A stretch of 64,000 nucleotides of DNA, taken from contig JAWKLZ010000001.1 of NCBI GenBank assembly GCA_041392475.1, forward strand, positions 3,162,001-3,226,000, written 5' to 3'. Below are positions 18,773-26,417 of this stretch, piece after piece; within the stretch, counting starts at the first letter, position 1; each line of letters opens with the position of its first letter. The position numbers were made by a program, and so were the translations under genes. The DNA is from Chitinophagales bacterium (lineage in GTDB: Bacteria > Bacteroidota > Bacteroidia > Chitinophagales > UBA2359). The notes beneath the pieces are model-generated. The model ran no database searches. It had not been told where the DNA came from and saw only the letters and a program-made list of their open reading frames with translations.

Positions 18773-18826
18773 AAATTGGCGAACTTTGCAACATTACAAA
18801 CCTAAAACAAACTCAAAACCAAATAA

Positions 18827-20020
18827 ATGCGTACCATAAACGATTACAATTTCAAAGACCAAAAAGCATTGATTCGTGTGGACTTCAATGTGCCACTCAA
18901 TGCGGATTTAGAAGTAACCGACAACAACCGTATTCAAGGTGCGTTGCCGAGTATTCAAAAAATATTGAAAGACGGTGGAGCAGTCGTATTGATGTCACAT
19001 TTGGGACGACCCAAAGGAAAGCCTGCTGAAAAATACTCGCTGAAAAGCGTAGTGGCAGAAACTTCAAAACTGCTCGGACAGGAAGTGAAATTTGTGGCGG
19101 ATTGTGTGGGTGAAGAAGCCCAAAAAGCCGTTGAAGGACTGCAATACGGTGAAGTATTGTTATTAGAAAATTTACGGTTTTATGCGGAAGAGGAAAAAGG
19201 GGATGAAGGTTTTGCCAAACAATTGGCTGATTTGGGCTGCGATGTGTATGTAAACGATGCTTTCGGAACAGCACACCGAGCGCACGCTTCGACCTATACG
19301 GTAGCCCAATTTTTCGATACCGAAAAGCGGATGTTTGGCTTATTGATGGCAGCAGAGTTGGAAAATGCCCAAAAAGTAATGCACAACCCTGCTCGCCCTT
19401 TCACTGCAATCCTCGGAGGAGCGAAGGTTTCTGACAAAATCATGTTGATCGAAAATATGCTCGACAAGGTGGACAAACTCATCATTGGCGGTGGCATGGC
19501 CTACACTTTCCACAAGGCGCAAGGTGGCAGAATTGGGAGTTCGCTGTGTGAGGACGACAAATTGGACTTGGCAAAAGAACTCCTGCAGAAAGCAAAAGAG
19601 ATGGGTGTTGAATTGTTGATTCCCTACGATTCGGTGATTGCAGATGCTTTCTCCAACGATGCCCATATCGAAATGGCTGCGAGCCAAAGTATTCCCGATG
19701 GTTGGATGGGTTTGGATATTGGCACGAATGCCTGTCAACATTTTGCAGCAGTCATCGAACAATCCAAAACCTTACTTTGGAATGGACCGATGGGGGTTTT
19801 TGAAATGTCCAATTTTGAAACGGGTACAAGAACTGTTGCAGAGGCAGTGGTGAAGGCTACCCAAAATGGAGCTTATTCTTTGATTGGCGGCGGTGATTCG
19901 GCGGCTGCAATTCGTCAGTTTGGTTTTGACGATGAGGTGAGTTACGTGTCAACTGGCGGTGGCGCAATGTTGGAATTGTTGGAAGGGAAGGAACTGCCTG
20001 GGATTGAGGCGATGAGATAG
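18827..20020 (+). CDS. pgk: Phosphoglycerate kinase
   Basis: A 397-residue glycolytic enzyme that transfers phosphate between 1,3-bisphosphoglycerate and ADP. RVDFNVPLN is the N-terminal signature. LLENLRF, NDAFGTAHRAHAS and ILGGAKVSDKI (nucleotide-binding Lys) follow, with WNGPMGVFE and GGGDSAAA in the C-terminal domain. Length and motif order are canonical. A strong hairpin just downstream ends the transcript. Confidence 0.98.
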   Translation: MRTINDYNFKDQKALIRVDFNVPLNADLEVTDNNRIQGALPSIQKILKDGGAVVLMSHLGRPKGKPAEKYSLKSVVAETSKLLGQEVKFVADCVGEEAQKAVEGLQYGEVLLLENLRFYAEEEKGDEGFAKQLADLGCDVYVNDAFGTAHRAHASTYTVAQFFDTEKRMFGLLMAAELENAQKVMHNPARPFTAILGGAKVSDKIMLIENMLDKVDKLIIGGGMAYTFHKAQGGRIGSSLCEDDKLDLAKELLQKAKEMGVELLIPYDSVIADAFSNDAHIEMAASQSIPDGWMGLDIGTNACQHFAAVIEQSKTLLWNGPMGVFEMSNFETGTRTVAEAVVKATQNGAYSLIGGGDSAAAIRQFGFDDEVSYVSTGGGAMLELLEGKELPGIEAMR

Positions 20021-20052
20021 ATTTTCTTTTTAAAAAGTCAAAAAATGAATAC

Positions 20053-20085
20053 AGATAACCGAAATTTTTGAAATTTCGGTTATCT
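20053..20085. terminator. Terminator between pgk and a convergent lipoprotein gene
   Basis: A 15-bp perfect stem (20053-20067 with 20071-20085) with a 3-nt loop, read as AGATAACCGAAATTT and its complement. It lies between two convergent genes and can serve both strands. Confidence 0.75.
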
Positions 20086-20122
20086 ATTCTGATTTAAGGT
20101 AGCTTCATAACAAGGATTACAT

Positions 20123-20650
20123 TCATTCCAATTTCGTCAATTTCTCATATAAAACCTGGTAATTGACCTCTTTTCCCTTTCCGTTTGAAATGCTTACCGT
20201 AGCTTTATCCACTCCAATACCTACAATCTTGCCAGTCACCACCTTAATTTGACGTTTAAATGCCACCTTGTCGCCGACTTCAAAAGTGATATCAGCCTTC
20301 ACACTTTGCGTCACAGCTTTTTCGACCATTGCTGCAGTAGGGATACCCCACACATCACCTTCTACCTTCACTTTCTTTCCATTTCCTTTCACAAATACCT
20401 TTACATTTTGAAGATACTCGCCTCCTTCAATACTTTTTACAGCCACTTCCACGGCCTGTTCAAGTGGATTGCCGTTGGATACTTTGGATACACCTTTTAC
20501 GTATCGTTGAATCAATTGATAATCCTGTGCGCTGTCAATATTGCGAGAAGATATTTGGGTCAAGTCACCAATGCGTTTGTAAGCGCAAGAAGAAGATAGC
20601 AGAAAGATACACAAAATAGGTATCAATAATTTTTGTAAATCTCTATTCAT
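20123..20650 (-). CDS. Small lipoprotein of unknown function
   Basis: A 175-residue lipoprotein. The signal peptide ends in LLSSSCAYK (Cys at about residue 22), followed by KRIGDLTQISSRNIDSAQDY, a start I associate with many Bacteroidota lipoproteins. The middle, LEQAVEVAVKSIEGGEYLQN, recalls small periplasmic or outer-membrane lipoproteins that respond to envelope conditions. The rest is beta-rich with Lys and Val alternation and no catalytic motif. It is predicted at the periplasmic or surface side of a membrane. Function is unknown; it appears to be transcribed alone. Confidence 0.75.
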   Translation of the reverse strand: MNRDLQKLLIPILCIFLLSSSCAYKRIGDLTQISSRNIDSAQDYQLIQRYVKGVSKVSNGNPLEQAVEVAVKSIEGGEYLQNVKVFVKGNGKKVKVEGDVWGIPTAAMVEKAVTQSVKADITFEVGDKVAFKRQIKVVTGKIVGIGVDKATVSISNGKGKEVNYQVLYEKLTKLE

Positions 20651-20750
20651 TTATTTTTTAAAATTTAGAGGTAATAAATTTGATTAGATTTGCAAATATA
20701 ACAATATTTCAATAAATAGCTATCTTTTTACATATTCATTACTTAATTTT

Positions 20751-20882
20751 ATGAAAAAATTATTCTCTCTTTTTTCATCGTTGTTTTGTGTTTTTCAATT
20801 AGATGCAACAAAGATAGCCCCATACGAGTCCGTGATTTGTGTTAATAGCAGTTGCAATGATAGTCTTTGTGCATTCTTTTAA
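20751..20882 (+). CDS. Possible 43-residue secreted Cys-rich peptide
   Basis: A short frame begins at the ATG at 20751 with MKKLFSLFSSLFCVFQLDA, which looks like a signal peptide, and ends CVNSSCNDSLCAFF. It has four Cys in total, three of them in the short mature part (residues 30, 35, 40). A TTAATTTT tract directly precedes it. It lies in the 255-bp gap between two minus-strand genes. No homologue is known to me. A chance frame in AT-rich sequence is a real alternative. Confidence 0.3.
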   Translation: MKKLFSLFSSLFCVFQLDATKIAPYESVICVNSSCNDSLCAFF

Positions 20883-20905
20883 AAAGTAAATCTAACAGTC
20901 TCAAC

Positions 20906-22222
20906 TCATTTCTTCAGCCACTCTACCAAAACATCCACTCCTTCCATCGTTTCCGCACAACATTTTTCCAAAAAAGCAACATCCAAACTTCGATTGGCAT
21001 ATTCCGTTTGGGCAACCTTCAATGCCTCCGTACCGTCAAAATTGACATAAGCCATGCGTGCAATCAATTCATTGGCAGGAATTCCGAAATCACTTGCAGG
21101 TAAAATCGCTACTCCCGTTTCTTCCAATAATTGGCGACAAAAATCCCTACTGCTGTGTATGCCTTTAGCGTGTAATTTCTCGGTGTAATGCGAAAAATTG
21201 GGGAACAAATAGAAACCGCCTTTGGGAGAAGGGAGGGATACATGGTTCTTTATCAATTTTTTGTAAAGCGCATTGCCGATGACTTTCAAGATTCGGCGAG
21301 AATCTTTCAGATAGGCTTCAATGTCTTCCCCACCTTCAAATGCTCGAATCGCTGCATATTGAATAGGCGCACTTGTAGCCGTAAAAGTTTCACTTGCCAC
21401 AGATGCCATTGCGTCCAACAACCACCTTAGAGAAGGCGGAAATGCAAACAAACCCAAACGCCAGCCACCAGCACCACACCATTTACTCAGTCCAGTGCTG
21501 ACAATTGTTCCTTCGGGATAAAATCGAGCAATGGAAACGTGCTGCCCCAAATGATTGAGGTCACCATAAATTTCGTCGGACAGCAAAATCAATCGGTACT
21601 TTCTGGCTACCTGAGCAATTGCTTTCACCCATTCTAGGGTATAGGTTGCCCCCGTTGGATTGTTGGGATAGTTCAGAATCACAATTCTAGGACGTTCAGG
21701 GTCTTGCTCACAAAGGGCTGTCAAATCTTCGGGTCTCAAACGCCAATCATCCTCTTCTTTGGTGGTAAGCCATTGAACATTTCTGCCCACAATTTTGGCC
21801 TGTGGAGAATAAGATACCCAACTCGGCGAAGGAATCACCAACTCTCCATAATACACCAATTGCAGTAAAAAAAGTAACTCTTTGGAGCCAGGGCCTACAA
21901 TAATGTCCTCTGCTTCTCTCTCTATGCCATGACCTTTCAGATACTTATTTGCAATGGCTTCTCTCAGTTCATAAAGTCCTTTGACTGCCAAATAATCCTT
22001 TTGGAAGGCATTGTCTTGCAATGCTTTGACCACATTTTCGGGAACGGGAAATGGAGATTGACCCAATCCAAACTTATATACCTTTTTCCCTTGTGCCAAG
22101 AGTGAATTGCTCAATTCGTTCACTGCAAGCGTTGCAGATGGCTGTAAACCTCTGATATTTAGATTCAAATGAATGAAAGGTTGGTATTTTTGTTTGAAAG
22201 AGATTGATTTTTGACTTGCCAT
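20906..22222 (-). CDS. Class I/II PLP-dependent aminotransferase
   Basis: A 438-residue aspartate-aminotransferase-fold enzyme. Visible hallmarks are FGLGQSPFPVPENVV, the GPGSKELLF loop, YPNNPTGATYT (Asn that contacts PLP), LSDEIYGDLN (Asp and Tyr) and STGLSKWCGAGGWRLG, which holds the Schiff-base Lys and the phosphate-binding Arg. It probably transaminates an amino acid, but sequence alone does not fix the substrate. It is somewhat longer than typical AspC (about 400) because of an N-terminal extension and insertions. It has no clear operon partner. Confidence 0.88.
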   Translation of the reverse strand: MASQKSISFKQKYQPFIHLNLNIRGLQPSATLAVNELSNSLLAQGKKVYKFGLGQSPFPVPENVVKALQDNAFQKDYLAVKGLYELREAIANKYLKGHGIEREAEDIIVGPGSKELLFLLQLVYYGELVIPSPSWVSYSPQAKIVGRNVQWLTTKEEDDWRLRPEDLTALCEQDPERPRIVILNYPNNPTGATYTLEWVKAIAQVARKYRLILLSDEIYGDLNHLGQHVSIARFYPEGTIVSTGLSKWCGAGGWRLGLFAFPPSLRWLLDAMASVASETFTATSAPIQYAAIRAFEGGEDIEAYLKDSRRILKVIGNALYKKLIKNHVSLPSPKGGFYLFPNFSHYTEKLHAKGIHSSRDFCRQLLEETGVAILPASDFGIPANELIARMAYVNFDGTEALKVAQTEYANRSLDVAFLEKCCAETMEGVDVLVEWLKK

Positions 22223-22633
22223 AATAACACATTGCTTTAGTTGATTTGAGAAGTTAGTTTTAGGAAAAACATTCTCGTAAAAACCAAAAGCAGTTATTTG
22301 AGAATACTTGACAAAACTTCAGAATTCATCACAGATTCTTTCAATAAAGATTGAAGATGAGGAATCAAATATAGAAAAAAAAGTGTTGATTAGCAAGTAA
22401 TTAAAGTAAGGTTTGGTCTTAGAGGATATTTTTTTCCTCTGGCTGAGTAAAATGGTATTTTTTTATCACCAAAAGTTTGAATTTAATGCAAAAAAATCGT
22501 ATTATAGCTTCATCAGTCTAATAGCGCAAAATATAGCAATACAATATTTAATGTGATTTTTTTATTCATTTCAATAAAACCTTATTGTGTACTTATTCAT
22601 AAGTTGAGTTTGGTTACCTTAAAATATATATCT
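22223..22633. other. Intergenic region between divergent genes
   Basis: About 410 bp, very AT-rich, between the divergent aminotransferase and radical SAM genes. It should contain both promoters. A short GAGGA...TCCTC inverted repeat lies near 22420-22440. No gene or clear regulatory RNA was recognised. Confidence 0.5.
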
Positions 22634-24031
22634 ATGATAGTTATTCCAAAAGTTTACAAATACAAAGCATATTCAATCAGGAATTTTAGAAAAATACCTC
22701 AAGTAGAAGCCTATTTAAGCGAAAAAGATAAGTTTGCCATTGAAGTAGTTGGAAATGTATTGCCTTTCAAAGTCAACAATTATGTTGTCAATGAGCTGAT
22801 TAATTGGAATAATGTCCCCAATGATCCTATTTATGTATTGACTTTTCCACAAAAAGATATGCTTACCCCTGCACATTTCGATGAAATGGCAGATGCACTC
22901 AAGGCAGGTGCTTCAAAAGCAGAGATAAAGCTTATAGCTCACAAAATTCGATTGGAGTTAAATCCTCATCCAGCTGGTCAATTGAACTACAATGTTCCAA
23001 GTATTGAAGGCATAAAATTGACAGGAGTTCAACACAAGTACAACGAAACCATGTTGTTTTTCCCAGGACAAGGGCAAACCTGTCACGCCTATTGTACTTT
23101 TTGCTTTCGATGGCCTCAATTTGTAGGAATGGATGAATTGAAGTTTGCAATGAAAGAAACCGAATTGATGGTAAAATACCTAAAAGAACATCCCGAAATA
23201 ACAGATGTGCTTTTCACAGGTGGAGATCCCATGATTATGAGTGCCAAAAGATTGAGTAATTATATTTTGCCCTTACTTGAAGCAGATCTTCCCAATTTAC
23301 AAACTATTAGAATTGGATCAAAGGCATTAGGGTATTGGCCCTATCGTTTTTTGACAGACAAAGATGCGGAAGATGTTCTTCAATTGTTCAGAAAAGTAAA
23401 TGAAGCGGGTAAGCATTTGGCTTTCATGGCACACTTCAATCATCCCACAGAACTGAAAACAAAGGCAGTGAAGCAGGCGATTCAAAAAATCAGGGCAACG
23501 GGTACGCAAATTCGCACACAGTCGCCGATTATGAAAAATATCAATGATAACCCCAGTGTGTGGCGTGATATGTGGAGAGAGCAAGTTCGATTGGGCTGTA
23601 TTCCTTATTATATGTTTTTGGCAAGAGATACTGGAGCACAGGAATACTTTTCTGTACCAATCGTAAGAGCTTGGCAGATATTCCAAAAAGCCTATCAACA
23701 AGTAAGTGGTCTCGCCAGAACTGTCAGAGGGCCAAGTATGTCTGCTGCTCCTGGCAAAGTACAGATTTTGGGTGTATCTGAAATAAATGGAGAAAAAGTA
23801 ATTTTACTGAGGTTTGTGCAAGGAAGAAAGGCTGATTGGGTGCACCGCCCATTTTTTGCAGCCTACGATGAAGCCGCAATTTGGCTCAACGAGTTGCGAC
23901 CTGCATTTGGCAAAGAGCAGTTTTTCTACCAAAAAGAATTCAATCGCTACAAAGAAAACAAATCTTTGGGCATAGACATCTTCGCTCAATCCTTTGACAT
24001 TACAAAAGAAATAGATTTTAGTTGTAATTAA
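22634..24031 (+). CDS. KamA-family radical SAM protein
   Basis: About 465 residues from the ATG at 22634; the GTG at 22553 would add 27 residues of unlikely sequence. The iron-sulfur cluster motif is CHAYCTFC (Cys150, Cys154, Cys157; CxxxCxxC), followed by VLFTGGDPMIM, the GGDP element of KamA/EpmB proteins. A Lys in AAPGK (about residue 375) aligns with the PLP-binding Lys of lysine 2,3-aminomutase. Known members move an amino group on lysine or glutamate, or beta-lysylate EF-P. Sequence around the cluster (CFRWPQF) differs from both, so the substrate cannot be assigned. A peptide gene lies convergent just downstream. Confidence 0.85.
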   Translation: MIVIPKVYKYKAYSIRNFRKIPQVEAYLSEKDKFAIEVVGNVLPFKVNNYVVNELINWNNVPNDPIYVLTFPQKDMLTPAHFDEMADALKAGASKAEIKLIAHKIRLELNPHPAGQLNYNVPSIEGIKLTGVQHKYNETMLFFPGQGQTCHAYCTFCFRWPQFVGMDELKFAMKETELMVKYLKEHPEITDVLFTGGDPMIMSAKRLSNYILPLLEADLPNLQTIRIGSKALGYWPYRFLTDKDAEDVLQLFRKVNEAGKHLAFMAHFNHPTELKTKAVKQAIQKIRATGTQIRTQSPIMKNINDNPSVWRDMWREQVRLGCIPYYMFLARDTGAQEYFSVPIVRAWQIFQKAYQQVSGLARTVRGPSMSAAPGKVQILGVSEINGEKVILLRFVQGRKADWVHRPFFAAYDEAAIWLNELRPAFGKEQFFYQKEFNRYKENKSLGIDIFAQSFDITKEIDFSCN

Positions 24032-24058
24032 TGATGAATGAGCTAAAATTCCCAAAAG

Positions 24059-24100
24059 CAAAAAGCCCATTGCAGTAGAAGTTCTGCAATGGGCTTTTTG
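24059..24100. terminator. Terminator between radical SAM gene and peptide gene
   Basis: A 17-bp perfect stem (24059-24075 with 24084-24100) with an 8-nt loop, followed by GGGTTTTT. It separates the two convergent genes. Confidence 0.85.
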
Positions 24101-24121
24101 GGTTTTTAGACCTATATTGGA

Positions 24122-24316
24122 TCAAGTGCCTGGAGGTGGGATAAAATCGTTAGGTCCACCAGAGGTTTGTCCGTCATCCTCTTTATCCTCGTCGTATTTA
24201 CAATACTTAGGATATTTATCATCACCACATCCTCCTTTCAAAGTTTGCTGCCTAGTGCAGTTCAATAGTTGAACAGCACCGAAATCCATTAATTCTGATA
24301 AAGTTGCTTTCTTCAT
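24122..24316 (-). CDS. Candidate double-glycine leader peptide (RiPP/bacteriocin-type precursor)
   Basis: A 64-residue peptide starting MKKATLSELMDFGAVQLL, then QQTLKGGCG. The N-terminal part resembles Bacteroidota bacteriocin/natural-product leaders (MKKA..L...FGA..L....Q..LKGG), and the Gly-Gly at about residues 28-29 is a plausible cleavage site. The predicted core has two Cys (CGDDKYPKYC), a highly acidic middle and a Pro-rich end (FIPPPGT). No C39-peptidase transporter or lanthipeptide synthetase is in the window. A KamA-like radical SAM gene ends about 90 bp away but is convergent. The gene is plausible; its modification and function are inference. Confidence 0.6.
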   Translation of the reverse strand: MKKATLSELMDFGAVQLLNCTRQQTLKGGCGDDKYPKYCKYDEDKEDDGQTSGGPNDFIPPPGT

Positions 24317-24552
24317 TGCTTTATAGATTTGGGTTGTAAAAATTTAAGATTGTTCTTAATATCCATTACTTTACAAAAATGATTCCACTCTAAAAGAAAC
24401 AAATAATATTATTGAAAACTTGCTCACTGCGAATCGTTTGTGTATTCAAGCCTCAAAAATCTAAAGGCTTGAAAATGAATTTATCTATGTTATCTTATTA
24501 CCACCAACATTAAATCAAACCCAAATTTGAGAATCACCTCTCTGTATTTCAA

Positions 24553-25500
24553 TCAAAAAGGTAAATTTTCCACATCCACATTTCCACCCGAAAAAATCAC
24601 CCCAACTTTTTTCCCTTCAAATTTTGGCTGCCCCTTGATAATCGCCGCCAAGGACACCGCACTCGAAGGCTCAATAATGATTTTCATACGTTCCCAAACC
24701 AAACGCATCGCTGCAATGATTTCTTCCTCTGATACACAAATAATTTCCTCCACTAACTCGCTAATAACTGCAAAAGTCTTATCTCCCAATGAAGTACGCA
24801 AACCATCTGCAATCGTATTGGGATTTTCGACAGGTACAATATGACCCGCTTCCAAAGACCGAAAAGCATCATCCGCTTTCATCGGTTCACCCCCAATCAC
24901 CTTTGTTTTCGGAGAAAGGTAATGTACCGCCAAAGCCGTTCCGCCAATCAATCCACCGCCACCAACGGGCGAAACGATGTAATCCAAGTTCGACACTTGC
25001 TGCAAAAGTTCATTGGCACAAGTCGAATTACCCACCATCACATCCCAATCATTGAAGGGATGCACAAAAGTTGCTCCAGTTCGTGTAACCACTTCCTTCA
25101 AGGTGCTTTCCCTTGCCGCCAAATTAGAGGCACAGTCCGTGACTTCTGCGCCATATCCTAAGACAGCCGTTTTTTTGACCTTTGGGGAATTTTCGGGCAT
25201 CACGATGTATGCCTTGATTCCGTGAATTTTTGCCGACAAAGCCAAAGCCTGTGCAAAATTGCCCGATGAATGAGTTGCCACGCCTTTCTGTTTGGCTTCC
25301 TCACTCAAACAATCCACCGCATACGCCGCCCCTCGCATTTTGAAAGCTCCCATTTTTTGGAAGTTTTCACACTTGAAGTAGAGGTCGCAGCCCACGATCT
25401 GGTTGAGACTCATTGAAGTCAAAACAGGGGTTCGGTGAATGAAAACTGCAATGCGTTGAGGAGCAGCTTCAATGGTTTCTTTTGAAGGAAAATTGTTCAT
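24553..25500 (-). CDS. PLP-dependent threonine/serine dehydratase-family enzyme
   Basis: A 315-residue fold-type II PLP enzyme of the threonine dehydratase/serine racemase group. The ATG at 25500 gives the usual start before IHRTPVLTS; the frame continues to 25668, but that would overlap the upstream gene. The Schiff-base Lys is in MGAFKMRGA (about residue 52), and PLP phosphate binding is by GGGGLIGG. HSSGNFAQALA and the C-terminal IFSGGNVD are also typical. It most likely deaminates or racemises Ser or Thr; no regulatory ACT domain is present. It follows the BtpA-family gene by 19 bp, so they are probably one operon. Confidence 0.88.
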   Translation of the reverse strand: MNNFPSKETIEAAPQRIAVFIHRTPVLTSMSLNQIVGCDLYFKCENFQKMGAFKMRGAAYAVDCLSEEAKQKGVATHSSGNFAQALALSAKIHGIKAYIVMPENSPKVKKTAVLGYGAEVTDCASNLAARESTLKEVVTRTGATFVHPFNDWDVMVGNSTCANELLQQVSNLDYIVSPVGGGGLIGGTALAVHYLSPKTKVIGGEPMKADDAFRSLEAGHIVPVENPNTIADGLRTSLGDKTFAVISELVEEIICVSEEEIIAAMRLVWERMKIIIEPSSAVSLAAIIKGQPKFEGKKVGVIFSGGNVDVENLPF

Positions 25501-25519
25501 TTTGAAAAGATTAACCCAG

Positions 25520-26305
25520 TTATCTATTGTTTGTTGTAAGTTGTAGAACCCGTTCGACTTCCACCTCATTATCCGCCTTTCCATCTTTCTTAAAATAACT
25601 CCCCACAATAAATCCATCCGCATAGGGCTGCAAAATTGGCAAGCTATCAGGAGTTGTGCCACTGCCAATCAAAACAGGCACTTTGGAATGGGTCTTCACC
25701 ATCTGCAAATCTTCTACACTCGTTGTTTCACCTGTTCGAGTGCCTGACACGATTACCGCATCGACCAATCCACGCTCGGTCAAATCCTTGGTTTCTAAAT
25801 CCAAACTCCTACCTGCCAAAGGTTGGGCGTGTTTGACTCCAATATCTGCAAAAATCAGCACATTCGATTGAAGGGCAGCTCGAAGCCGCAAAGTTTCATA
25901 GGCTTTTCCTTCAATGATTCCTTGGTCTGCCACGACTGCATTGATATGCACGTTCACCCGAATAAACTGCGCTCCAACTGCCGTAGCAATTGCCATTGCA
26001 GCACTTGCATCATTTCGCAATACATTGATACCCACAGGAACATTCACCCGATTGACCACTTCCCGACTGATGGCAGACATGGCCGCAATCGTTTCGGCAG
26101 GCACTTGATGGGGGAAAAATGGCGCATCTTTGAAGTTTTCGATGATGATGCCATCGGTGTATTGATTGAAGATTTCGGCTTCTGCAATCGCTTGATCGTA
26201 AATGGCTTGTAAGTTGCCTTTGTAGAGCGGTGCGCCTGGGAGTGCTTGCAGGTGAATGACTCCAATAATCGGTTTTGGGTTGGGGAAAAGATGGTGAAAG
26301 GTCAT
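25520..26305 (-). CDS. BtpA/SgcQ family TIM-barrel protein
   Basis: A 261-residue protein with the BtpA family features: IIGVIHLQALPGAP at the start, then DGIIIENFKDAPF, RVNVHINAVVADQG, DIGVKHAQPL, AVIVSGTRTGE and PVLIGSGTTPD near the end. The fold is a phosphate-binding TIM barrel. BtpA was linked to photosystem I stability in cyanobacteria and SgcQ to sugar metabolism; here the substrate is unknown. It is the first gene of a probable two-gene operon with the PLP dehydratase-like enzyme. Confidence 0.9.
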   Translation of the reverse strand: MTFHHLFPNPKPIIGVIHLQALPGAPLYKGNLQAIYDQAIAEAEIFNQYTDGIIIENFKDAPFFPHQVPAETIAAMSAISREVVNRVNVPVGINVLRNDASAAMAIATAVGAQFIRVNVHINAVVADQGIIEGKAYETLRLRAALQSNVLIFADIGVKHAQPLAGRSLDLETKDLTERGLVDAVIVSGTRTGETTSVEDLQMVKTHSKVPVLIGSGTTPDSLPILQPYADGFIVGSYFKKDGKADNEVEVERVLQLTTNNR

Positions 26306-26417
26306 GTATGTTGAAGGTTTTTGAAGTAAATGGACTGATGCTGCAAATTAGTACAGATTTTTTGATTGGAGATGGTTTTTTGGAAGGGAAATTTGGTTTT
26401 CTTCTTTTGCATAAACC

